A DNA stretch of 19,696 nt from CAYJXA01 sp964404595 (GTDB lineage Archaea > Nanobdellota > Nanobdellia > Woesearchaeales > GW2011-AR9). The position numbers were made by a program, and so were the translations under genes. Positions 1 through 5,407 of the stretch are shown here, piece by piece. Where the stretch lies: assembly GCA_964404595.1 (NCBI GenBank), contig CAYOKQ010000026.1:1-19696 (forward strand), read 5' to 3'. The notes beneath the pieces are model-generated. The model had not been told where the DNA came from, ran no database searches, and saw only the letters and a program-made list of their open reading frames with translations. Within the stretch, counting starts at the first letter, position 1; every line of letters starts with the position of its first letter.

Positions 1-33
1 ATCCTTTTAGGAAAGGAGTTTGAACCCACATGA
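1..33 (+). CDS. Possible C-terminal end of an upstream plus-strand gene (partial)
   Basis: Read from base 1 in frame 1, the edge encodes ILLGKEFEPT followed by TGA at 31-33. A T-rich tract suited to an archaeal terminator follows at 87-100. Together these suggest the tail of a plus-strand gene that converges on the minus-strand gene ending at 135. The alternative is a minus-strand start at 31 (MWVQTPFLKG...) running off the window. Only ten codons are visible, so no product can be assigned and the call is weak. Confidence 0.3.
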   Translation: MLLGKEFEPT

Positions 34-84
34 TTCGGGTGAATTAATTGCTTTTTGGGTGTAGCTGCTTGATTATGTGAACCT

Positions 85-101
85 GCTTTTTTCTTTTTTT
101 G
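85..101 (+). terminator. T-rich tract, putative archaeal terminator
   Basis: Runs of six and seven T separated by one C follow the putative plus-strand stop at 31-33. Archaeal termination often needs only an oligo-T tract and no hairpin. The tract lies in the short convergent interval before the stop of the minus-strand gene at 135. Its role depends on the edge ORF being real. Confidence 0.35.
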
Positions 102-134
102 ATTGTCCTCAAAATCTTAGATGTTACTGCAAGA

Positions 135-698
135 CTAAGTTGAAAATATTGCTGCTATTTGAGCAATGAGTTTTTGTTGTTCTGGCCGCAAGCTTGCTTG
201 ATGTTCTCGTGCTATCTTGAGTACTCTGTTCCTGATAAAGATGGACGAAACTTTTTTGCCTAGTTCTTGTAGCTTGCTTGCAATGGCTCTGGTGTTTGTA
301 AGAATGTCTCTGGGATGCAGAAAGTCTTCACGAATATGCTTCTGGAAAAAATATTGGTTAGTAATACCATACTCTACCGCAGCCAGAAAATAACCTAATG
401 CGATACCCAGTACGTCTGCAATTTCTTTTTCTGTTTGCTCTCTGGGGTCTATTTTTTGTACTGTTATTAGAGCATCCCGTATCTTTTCGGCTGTAGCACT
501 AGAAAGCTCGGTAAAAAACTCTCTTGGAAGGAGGGTAGAGTGAAACCGCCGCAATTCTCGTTTGCTCTGTTTATAGCTTCTCACGAATCTATAGATAAAA
601 ATTTCCAGAAGTTTTCTTTGAGTTTTTTTGTCCTTTTCTTTCAACATTATTAAAAATTGGTCCGCCGCGGCTTCTAAATCTTTGGATTCTTCTGACAT
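135..698 (-). CDS. Hypothetical alpha-helical protein, 187 aa
   Basis: I do not recognise a family. The 187-aa product is soluble and strongly charged, with an acidic/lysine-rich first 30 residues and long predicted helices. There is no signal peptide, membrane segment or catalytic motif. It lies 29 nt downstream of the L31e stop, where many archaea carry aIF6, but it shows no resemblance to aIF6. Its ATG at 698 has its own TATA-like box (minus-strand AATTATAAAG, 720-730) centred 26 nt upstream, overlapping the L31e stop codon. It can therefore be transcribed independently as a leaderless mRNA, as well as by read-through from the ribosomal operon. Coding status is well supported by ORF length, start context and promoter spacing; function is unknown. 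Confidence 0.75.
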   Translation of the reverse strand: MSEESKDLEAAADQFLIMLKEKDKKTQRKLLEIFIYRFVRSYKQSKRELRRFHSTLLPREFFTELSSATAEKIRDALITVQKIDPREQTEKEIADVLGIALGYFLAAVEYGITNQYFFQKHIREDFLHPRDILTNTRAIASKLQELGKKVSSIFIRNRVLKIAREHQASLRPEQQKLIAQIAAIFST

Positions 699-719
699 AA
701 TAAATGAGAATTTTTGCAG

Positions 720-730
720 CTTTATAATTA
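720..730 (-). promoter_or_regulatory. TATA box for the 187-aa hypothetical gene
   Basis: Minus-strand AATTATAAAG is centred about 26 nt upstream of the ATG at 698, the spacing expected for a leaderless archaeal transcript. It overlaps the end of the L31e gene (stop 728-730). Confidence 0.55.
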
Positions 731-1147
731 TTTCTGCTCCTGCTCGGAAGCTTTTGTTTTCCGCGCTTTTGCTGGCTTAGCTACTTCTTTTAGTGCTTCT
801 ACAGCTTGCTCATTCTGAGTTTCTTCTTTTATTTCTTCCTTCTTTACTTCTTTTTTCTTTTCTTCCTTCACACCAAACAATTGAGCATGCACTATGCCCT
901 CTTTGTTTTTAGTAGCGGTAACTTTAATATGGTGGGGAGGATTTTTAATACCGTGCTTCCATAATTCATTGTTTAAAGAAGTGCTTAAGAGAACCTTTTC
1001 TGATTTCATATGTTTACCCAGAAATTGCCGTAGCCCTACCACTGCTTTTTCCGTTCTCTTCCAGCGTGGAGCTTTCTGGTATTCTTTACGCAAAGGGACA
1101 TTGTAGGTGCGCTCGAGTACAGGAGTTTGATCTTTTTTGTCAGCCAT
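728..1147 (-). CDS. rpl31e: 50S ribosomal protein L31e with lysine/glutamate-rich C-terminal tail
   Basis: L31e is a component of the large ribosomal subunit near the peptide exit tunnel, shared by archaea and eukaryotes. Residues 10-92 carry the family fold: LERTYNVPLRKEY at the start, a basic helix with TEKAVVGLRQFLGKHMK, then LNNELWKHGIKNPPHHIKV and a closing VTATKNKEGIVHAQLFG strand. Residues 93-139 form an extension of about 47 residues, almost all Lys, Glu, Ala and Gln, that is absent from typical archaeal L31e (about 90 aa). The start ATG lies 3 nt after the L39e stop, so the two genes are clearly cotranscribed, with S19e at the head of the operon. The family call is secure. The role of the tail (RNA or partner binding, or solubility) is unknown. 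Confidence 0.95.
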   Translation of the reverse strand: MADKKDQTPVLERTYNVPLRKEYQKAPRWKRTEKAVVGLRQFLGKHMKSEKVLLSTSLNNELWKHGIKNPPHHIKVTATKNKEGIVHAQLFGVKEEKKKEVKKEEIKEETQNEQAVEALKEVAKPAKARKTKASEQEQK

Positions 1148-1150
1148 GGT

Positions 1151-1324
1151 CTATGCTTTTGTTTTGGTTCGTCGCCAGGTTCGTTTGATATATGTGTGGC
1201 GTGCGGGATGTTTTCGCTTGCCTTTGCCGTAAATCTTAAAGACAGTCCAAAATGGTGCCCACTTGGTCTGCCGGCCTAGCTTAATCAGGCGTTTCTTTCG
1301 AGAGGGATGTTTGAAGGTGGCCAT
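1151..1324 (-). CDS. rpl39e: 50S ribosomal protein L39e
   Basis: This 57-codon gene encodes a very basic protein beginning MATFKHPSRKKRLIKLGRQ, with a central WAPFWTVFKIYGKGKRKHP segment and ending RTWRRTKTKA. The ending matches the conserved RRTKLK-type tail of L39e, the small tryptophan-containing protein that lines the exit tunnel in archaea and eukaryotes. Usual family length is about 51 aa, so this copy is slightly long. The ATG at 1324 follows the stop of the 67-aa gene after one base, and the stop at 1151-1153 is 3 nt before the L31e ATG. That packing fits the classic archaeal L39e-L31e pair in one operon. Confidence 0.93.
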   Translation of the reverse strand: MATFKHPSRKKRLIKLGRQTKWAPFWTVFKIYGKGKRKHPARHTYIKRTWRRTKTKA

Positions 1325-1325
1325 G

Positions 1326-1529
1326 TTAATGTATAAAATACAAAGGATTATGATGATAAGTTGTTGTTGGTGGCGGAGGTGGTAGGGGAGGAAGAGATGG
1401 TGATATTCTTATTCTCCTTTCAACTATTTTGTCTTTGTAGAGGTTTTCTGCATGGTTATTCAATAGATAGCCTCCTGAAATTCCTATAGTTACTGTTACT
1501 GCCCATTCGAGCTTGCTTCGAAAAGTCAT
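1326..1529 (-). CDS. Small orphan protein inside the ribosomal operon, 67 aa, proline-rich tail
   Basis: I do not recognise a family. The ATG at 1529 immediately follows the S19e stop (1530-1532), and the stop at 1326-1328 is one base before the L39e ATG. The frame therefore exactly fills the space between two ribosomal genes, which argues that it is translated. Residues 8-24 are moderately hydrophobic (EWAVTVTIGISGGYLL) and could be a weak membrane segment or buried helix. Residues 30-43 are basic, and residues 44-54 are a proline cluster (PSLPPLPPPPP) followed by TTTYHH. In many archaea this operon position holds the PDCD5-type DNA-binding protein, which this clearly is not. The proline run would be expected to need aIF5A for efficient translation. 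It could also be non-coding spacer that is open by chance. Confidence 0.55.
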   Translation of the reverse strand: MTFRSKLEWAVTVTIGISGGYLLNNHAENLYKDKIVERRIRISPSLPPLPPPPPTTTYHHNPLYFIH

Positions 1530-1970
1530 CTATTCCACCTTCTCCGCTTTTTCCATCTGCGTGGCAATCTTATCCAAAAAAGAGGTTCCTTTGGGAGTAA
1601 GTACTCTTCCTTTATGAACGCCTTTTTGAGTTTGTTTTATTAATCCTGATTTTTCAAGTTGTTGTAATACTTTCCTAATGATAGAACCTGAGCCTTTATA
1701 GGATGCTTCCGGTTTATACCCTCGATTTTTTCGTCCGCCGTACTTAGTGCGTAATTTTTGCGTTCCGACCGGGCCTAAGCGAGCAATACTGCGCAATACT
1801 GAAGCTGATCGAACGTACCACCAATCGTCTTGTGAAGGTAAGCGTTCTTTAAAATGGCCTGTTTTGACAAATTTGCTCCAGATGGGGGGCTTGACGGCAT
1901 TTTCTTTTTTGAGTTCCTGTGCTGCGGCGCTAATTAACGATTGAGCATCAACTTCGAGTATTCTAGTCAT
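1530..1970 (-). CDS. rps19e: 30S ribosomal protein S19e
   Basis: S19e is a winged-helix protein of the small subunit head, present in archaea and eukaryotes and needed for subunit maturation. The 146-aa length is standard. Hallmarks are KPPIWSKFVKTGHFKERLP, DDWWYVRSASVLRSIA, GPVGTQKLRTKYGGRKNRG and the C-terminal wing SGSIIRKVLQQLEKSGLI...GRVLTPKG. It heads a minus-strand operon with the 67-aa orphan, L39e and L31e. The ATG at 1970 has a TATA box (CTTTATAAAG, 1993-2002) centred 27 nt upstream, so the mRNA is probably leaderless. The bases just upstream of this TATA resemble those in front of L35Ae, suggesting a shared ribosomal promoter type. Confidence 0.96.
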   Translation of the reverse strand: MTRILEVDAQSLISAAAQELKKENAVKPPIWSKFVKTGHFKERLPSQDDWWYVRSASVLRSIARLGPVGTQKLRTKYGGRKNRGYKPEASYKGSGSIIRKVLQQLEKSGLIKQTQKGVHKGRVLTPKGTSFLDKIATQMEKAEKVE

Positions 1971-1992
1971 AGTACGCTTGAGAAAGGGGGGG

Positions 1993-2014
1993 CTTTATAA
2001 AGATTTCGGGTGTG
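1993..2014 (-). promoter_or_regulatory. Ribosomal operon promoter: TATA box plus upstream BRE-like element
   Basis: On the minus strand the order is CACACC, CG, AAATC, then the TATA box CTTTATAAA. The TATA centre is 27 nt upstream of the S19e ATG. The same block, with one base less in the middle, precedes L35Ae at 5358-5378, so it extends beyond a generic TATA box and probably includes the TFB recognition element. Confidence 0.65.
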
Positions 2015-2050
2015 CTTTTTTTTTTGACTTGGGTTACTGAAAAAAGAAAA

Positions 2051-2059
2051 TTATATATA
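2051..2059 (+). promoter_or_regulatory. TATA box for the 101-aa gene
   Basis: TTATATATA is centred 28 nt upstream of the ATG at 2083, consistent with a leaderless transcript divergent from the S19e operon. Confidence 0.55.
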
Positions 2060-2082
2060 GTTTAATCTAATTCTGCCCTAAA

Positions 2083-2388
2083 ATGGTGAATTTGAGATTT
2101 TGGCAGTGGAGACCACAAGCTTATAAAAAACGTCAAGATTTCAAGAACCATATTACCACCAACGCGGCTGCTGTAGCATTGCAACCAGATGAGTTACGCT
2201 TGTTGCTCGCAATGGTAGACGTTTATAATCTACACCATAAAAGAGATTTAATGTTACAACTGGACTATTTTGCACACTATGAGCCACGTCTGGATGTACT
2301 CACCCAGCATCTAAGGATGAGTGTGCCAAATTTTAAAGAATTCAGACAGATGATTGGCCGGATAAAAAGGAATTTACCAAACTTCTAA
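2083..2388 (+). CDS. Hypothetical protein, 101 aa
   Basis: I do not recognise a family. The product is small, basic and helical, opening with an aromatic-rich stretch (NLRFWQWRPQAYKKRQDF) and ending RQMIGRIKRNLPNF. There is no signal peptide or membrane segment. It is divergent from the S19e operon and has its own TATA box at 2051-2059, 28 nt upstream of the ATG, so a leaderless mRNA starting at the ATG is expected. It lies 91 nt upstream of the 445-aa membrane protein gene, which has its own promoter, so cotranscription is not required. Promoter spacing supports a real gene; the function is unknown. Confidence 0.65.
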   Translation: MVNLRFWQWRPQAYKKRQDFKNHITTNAAAVALQPDELRLLLAMVDVYNLHHKRDLMLQLDYFAHYEPRLDVLTQHLRMSVPNFKEFRQMIGRIKRNLPNF

Positions 2389-2418
2389 CTATCTTTCACA
2401 ACGCTATCTTTCACAACG
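2389..2418 (+). repeat. Perfect 15-bp tandem duplication upstream of a promoter
   Basis: The unit CTATCTTTCACAACG occurs twice in tandem (2389-2403 and 2404-2418) with no mismatch. It begins one base after the stop of the 101-aa gene and ends 7 nt before the TATA box of the 445-aa gene. It could be a recent slippage duplication or a tandem regulator site. Confidence 0.85.
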
Positions 2419-2425
2419 CAGAAAG

Positions 2426-2435
2426 CTTTAAATAC
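2426..2435 (+). promoter_or_regulatory. TATA box for the 445-aa membrane protein gene
   Basis: CTTTAAATAC is centred near 2430 and predicts a transcript start near 2456. Unlike most genes here, this leaves a leader of about 24 nt, which holds the Shine-Dalgarno-like sequence at 2466-2471. Confidence 0.5.
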
Positions 2436-2465
2436 GCCGAAGTTTTTCTCTGCTCTATCATTATC

Positions 2466-2471
2466 GAGGTG
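2466..2471 (+). promoter_or_regulatory. Shine-Dalgarno-like site that decides the 2480 start
   Basis: GAGGTG lies 8 nt before the ATG at 2480. The upstream in-frame GTG at 2471 overlaps this site, so initiation at the ATG (MKKSIFATII...) is preferred. That start also gives a standard signal-peptide opening. Confidence 0.6.
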
Positions 2472-2479
2472 TGGATATC

Positions 2480-3817
2480 ATGAAAAAAAGTATTTTTGCT
2501 ACAATTATCGGCTTCTTTACATTGCTATTATCTCAATTTGTCACCGCTGCTCTTCCCACAGGTGCAGGAGGATGGTTTACATACATCCTTACCTTTCAGT
2601 GGCTCGCAGATTTGGGCTTAAGTACCACTGCCGTAGATCCTATTGAAGGGTTTGTTCGCTTTTTACTCTTCGTTACATTCTTCTTAGTTCTCTTTAAAGC
2701 AGCGCAGCTTCTAAAATTAGGCACCGGAACCGCCGTTGGAATTGCACTAGTATTTTCACTCATAGGCATGATCTTTGTACCTGGAAGTATTATTATCGCA
2801 GCGGCAGCCAGCTATGGGACCATTTTTTCCTTAGTAATATTGGGTCTACCAGTTTTACTGTGCGTGGTTATGTATCTCTTTTTGCGAGACCACCCCTGGA
2901 TAAGGGTTTTAGTTGTGGGACTATTATGGTTAATCCTTTCACAAATGTGGAGGCATATGCTTTTACTGCGATCTGGTGCCACCCCGGGTTTTCAATCGGT
3001 CTTTACTACGGTGGCTAATTGGATTGTTTGGGTGCAAGTAATTGTGGTTATATTCTTCATTTATTGTGTATTCCACGCGTTTACCTCTCTCTCTAGCGGC
3101 AATTCAAGTAGCGATTTAGACGTTAAAGGTGTTGCTCAACATTGGTTCAACAAAATACAGTCTCGTTCCCGGCGTATGAAAACTTTCAAGATGAATCAAT
3201 ATATTGAAGATCAAAAAGAATTAGAGGATATTGAAAAAGCAGATTCGGCCAGAAGCAAAGCGTTAGAATTGGTTCAGGCAATCAGTACGAGCAAACAAAT
3301 TAGGGATATCGGAGAACGAAATCGGGTAGAAACTGCTGTAGGCGTAATCAAAAAGGAACTCGAAACTGCCAAGCGAGAATTTAGCCGGGTAAAAAGCAGA
3401 ACTTTTCGAACACAGCGAGCTATCAGCGGAGCATTAACACAACTTAAATCAGTTAAAGATCAAATGAAGGAGAAAGAGAAGGACATTGAAACCTTGGAAG
3501 TGCTAGAGAAAACGATCCTGGAGAAACATAAGGAAGCTGAAACTGCGATCGATCAGGCTATTGCACAATATGGAAATGCTGCTGCTGCTGCACGGGTTAT
3601 TCGAAATATCCCTGATGCGCAGCTGCCACCAACTGCTGCTGCTCCCTATCGTATTTCAGCGTCAAAGACGGTCGCTGCTGCGGTAACAACTCTCACTAAT
3701 ACGCTCAGTGCAATGAAAACGCATTTGGACACTGCTGAGAATGCACAGAAAGAGGCTATTCAAGCAATGCAGGGTGCTACTTTAGAAGCGCGTGAGCTCT
3801 TGAAGTGGAAAGATTAA
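2480..3817 (+). CDS. Multi-span membrane protein with long cytoplasmic coiled coil (fused form), 445 aa
   Basis: I do not recognise a named family. From the ATG at 2480, residues 1-24 look like a cleavable signal peptide (MKKSIFATII...QFVTAALP). A short extracellular stretch follows, then hydrophobic segments at about 58-76, 84-108, 113-135, 140-157 and 181-201. Residues 205-445 are hydrophilic and almost entirely predicted coiled coil rich in Lys, Glu and Ala, interrupted near 375-395 by a proline/alanine linker. The membrane part resembles the downstream 172-aa protein: FVRFLLFVTFFLVLF versus FVRILIWVLLFTVFF, GMIFVP versus GAIFLP, and LGLPV versus VGGPV. The C-terminal part has the same organisation as the 210-aa protein at 4417. 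This gene therefore looks like a fused counterpart of that two-gene unit. I infer a membrane-anchored scaffold or a component of a surface or secretion complex. There is no ATPase or pilin motif. Confidence 0.8.
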   Translation: MKKSIFATIIGFFTLLLSQFVTAALPTGAGGWFTYILTFQWLADLGLSTTAVDPIEGFVRFLLFVTFFLVLFKAAQLLKLGTGTAVGIALVFSLIGMIFVPGSIIIAAAASYGTIFSLVILGLPVLLCVVMYLFLRDHPWIRVLVVGLLWLILSQMWRHMLLLRSGATPGFQSVFTTVANWIVWVQVIVVIFFIYCVFHAFTSLSSGNSSSDLDVKGVAQHWFNKIQSRSRRMKTFKMNQYIEDQKELEDIEKADSARSKALELVQAISTSKQIRDIGERNRVETAVGVIKKELETAKREFSRVKSRTFRTQRAISGALTQLKSVKDQMKEKEKDIETLEVLEKTILEKHKEAETAIDQAIAQYGNAAAAARVIRNIPDAQLPPTAAAPYRISASKTVAAAVTTLTNTLSAMKTHLDTAENAQKEAIQAMQGATLEARELLKWKD

Positions 3818-3824
3818 ATCATCT

Positions 3825-3847
3825 CCTTTTTTTTCTTTTATTTTCTT
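3825..3847 (+). terminator. T-rich terminator after the 445-aa gene
   Basis: Runs of eight, four and four T begin about 10 nt after the stop at 3815-3817. There is no convincing hairpin, which is normal for archaeal oligo-T termination. It separates the fused membrane gene from the promoter of the paralogous split pair. Confidence 0.6.
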
Positions 3848-3865
3848 AAGAAATATTTTGGAAAA

Positions 3866-3874
3866 CTTTATAAG
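3866..3874 (+). promoter_or_regulatory. TATA box for the split membrane/coiled-coil pair
   Basis: CTTTATAAG is centred 27 nt upstream of the ATG at 3897, predicting a leaderless transcript that covers both the 172-aa and 210-aa genes. Confidence 0.6.
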
Positions 3875-3896
3875 TCTCTGATTTATTCTCTGTACT

Positions 3897-4415
3897 ATGC
3901 ACAAAAAGTGGTGGGTATTACTGTCGTTATTTTCAATTCCATTCGTAGCAGCAGATTCAGGAATATTGAGCAATATCTGGAGAAAAATATTATCCATAGG
4001 CAATCTTTCATTCCTGGGTCTTTCCGACGGATCTATAGTTGCCTCATTCGTGAGGATACTCATTTGGGTGCTCTTATTCACTGTATTTTTTGCAGTGATT
4101 ACGGCACTAGGTGGACCGCAAAGTACGGCTCCTATGAGGTATTTTAATCGAGGACAAGCAGGTATTATTGCTGCTGTCATTGCTACCATCGGGGCAATAT
4201 TTCTGCCAGCGCAAGTATTACTCGCAACAGGAGTTGGATGGGCAACACTCATTGCGCTTATTTTAGTGGGCGGCCCGGTTGTGGGTTTAGCGTATCTTAA
4301 TTTCATCTATCCGGCGCAGGAAACCAGAACGTCGGTGCTGGTAAAAATCGTGTTATGTTTACTTCTCTTTTGGATTTTAACTGCCATGAAATACCACGTG
4401 ACGAGGATGATGTAA
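3897..4415 (+). CDS. Four-span membrane protein (split-form membrane module), 172 aa
   Basis: I do not recognise a named family. Residues 1-19 form a signal peptide (MHKKWWVLLSLFSIPFVAAD). A short extracellular stretch precedes four hydrophobic segments at about 47-70, 87-111, 113-137 and 146-166. It parallels residues 24-160 of the 445-aa protein upstream, with the same order of an FVR-led first segment, GAIFLPAQ at the end of the second, a GW-A-T turn, and GGPV in the third. It lacks the coiled-coil tail; that part is supplied by the next gene, which starts one base after this stop. The ATG is fixed by the TATA box 27 nt upstream. A longer open frame on the opposite strand (3782-4306) is a shadow. 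Likely a membrane complex subunit; partner and role are unknown. Confidence 0.8.
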   Translation: MHKKWWVLLSLFSIPFVAADSGILSNIWRKILSIGNLSFLGLSDGSIVASFVRILIWVLLFTVFFAVITALGGPQSTAPMRYFNRGQAGIIAAVIATIGAIFLPAQVLLATGVGWATLIALILVGGPVVGLAYLNFIYPAQETRTSVLVKIVLCLLLFWILTAMKYHVTRMM

Positions 4416-4416
4416 A

Positions 4417-5049
4417 GTGGTCATTCAATTAAGCAATATAGTGTCAGCGACGGTGGCCAGTTTTATCGATTATGCGCTTATTGCGGTTACGATAATGACT
4501 ATTTATTATGTGTTCAAACTATTTACTGTAGATTCTCTTAGCAAGGAGGAAAAAGAGGCAGAATTGCAGCAGCAGCGCGAAGCGTGGGGCGGCGCATTTA
4601 AGAAGATAAAAGGGAAGTATGATGAAAAAGTAACCAATCAAGAAAAGAAGCGCTATCAAGCAGCACTTCATAACCAAAGTCGGCCCATTATTAACAATTT
4701 GAAGCATGCGACAGAAGCCGCCGATAAAGTAATTGCCGCTTTAGATCGTAAAGATTCAGCTGCAGCCATAAGGGAAATAAAAGAGTTTGATTCAGAATTG
4801 CGCCGCGCTTTTGGAAGTTGCCGGTTATTACGGTCCAAAGCCAAAGAAGATGATCTTACCAAGGTGAAAAAAATAATTACTGAAATCGACGCGATTCGCA
4901 GCAATTTGGCTCAGAATGTATTAGGGAAGATTCCACATAAGGTAGATTCAAAGTGGAATGGGACCATAACCCCTATAAGAGCTGCGGTTATTTCCTTGCG
5001 TGGCAGTACTGGCGCTATTTTTAATAAAGTAGAAGAGTTATCAGAGTAA
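4417..5049 (+). CDS. Single-span membrane protein with cytoplasmic coiled coil (split-form tail module), 210 aa
   Basis: I do not recognise a named family. Residues 8-34 form one membrane segment (TVASFIDYALIAVTIMTIYY). Residues 40-210 are a charged helical domain with heptad-like spacing, including AADKVIAALDRKDSAAAIRE near 101-120. This reproduces the last membrane span and coiled-coil tail of the 445-aa protein, although sequence identity in the coiled coil is low. The start is GTG, one base after the TAA of the 172-aa gene, with GAGG at 4403-4406 as a plausible ribosome site. The two genes are therefore translationally coupled and should act together. A weakly similar DRKD-x-A-x-A stretch occurs in the 323-aa protein encoded at 15546-16517. 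The function is unknown. Confidence 0.78.
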   Translation: MVIQLSNIVSATVASFIDYALIAVTIMTIYYVFKLFTVDSLSKEEKEAELQQQREAWGGAFKKIKGKYDEKVTNQEKKRYQAALHNQSRPIINNLKHATEAADKVIAALDRKDSAAAIREIKEFDSELRRAFGSCRLLRSKAKEDDLTKVKKIITEIDAIRSNLAQNVLGKIPHKVDSKWNGTITPIRAAVISLRGSTGAIFNKVEELSE

Positions 5050-5078
5050 GTTTACATAAATTAATGTTCTTTTCGAGT

Positions 5079-5333
5079 TTACAGAATCTTCACTTTCTTG
5101 CCGAGCGCCTGTCCTGGCAAGCCTTTTTCTTCAAAGAAAGCTCGTACACTGCCGGTTCGACCATGCAAGGCAGTTATCTTGCCACTGAGAACCTTTCCAC
5201 TTGAAGAGGTCCAGGTAGCGGTTTTTCCCACCGCTTTTTGAGCTTTTTCAGCAGTATCGGCTACTTTAATGATAGCGGAATAAGGGTGAGTATGATGCCG
5301 TCCTTGGCGAAAATGTGCGAATGTTCCTTCCAT
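5079..5333 (-). CDS. rpl35ae: 50S ribosomal protein L35Ae
   Basis: L35Ae is a small beta-barrel protein of the large subunit, found in eukaryotes and in a subset of archaea. The 84-aa length and motifs fit: an opening GTFAHFRQGRHHTHPYSAII, the TATWTSSSGKVLSGKITALHGRTGSVRA core, and the diagnostic end KGLPGQALGKKVKIL. It stands alone, converging on the 210-aa gene with 29 nt between stops. The ATG has a TATA box centred 29 nt upstream. The extended element upstream of that TATA is shared with the S19e operon, so the two ribosomal units may be co-regulated. Confidence 0.94.
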   Translation of the reverse strand: MEGTFAHFRQGRHHTHPYSAIIKVADTAEKAQKAVGKTATWTSSSGKVLSGKITALHGRTGSVRAFFEEKGLPGQALGKKVKIL

Positions 5334-5357
5334 AGTTTATCTTTAAGATGAGGGGTT

Positions 5358-5378
5358 ATTTATAAAGATTTAGGTGTG
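5358..5378 (-). promoter_or_regulatory. L35Ae promoter: TATA box plus ribosomal-type upstream element
   Basis: On the minus strand the order is CACACC, T, AAATC, then CTTTATAAAT. It matches the S19e promoter block (1993-2014) except for a one-base length difference. The TATA centre is about 29 nt upstream of the ATG at 5333. Confidence 0.65.
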
Positions 5379-5407
5379 GTTTTTGGTATACGAAGCTACA
5401 ATGAACA

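Noticed and set aside
11..31. A minus-strand GGGTTCAAA segment resembling a tRNA T-loop
   Set aside because: The conserved C61 pairing partner is out of place and no acceptor, anticodon or D-arm can be folded from the flanks.
3782..4306. A 174-codon open frame on the minus strand antisense to the 172-aa membrane protein gene
   Set aside because: The plus-strand gene has a TATA box at exact spacing, a signal peptide, membrane spans and a paralogue. The antisense frame has low-complexity Ala/Thr/Pro-rich sequence with no promoter.
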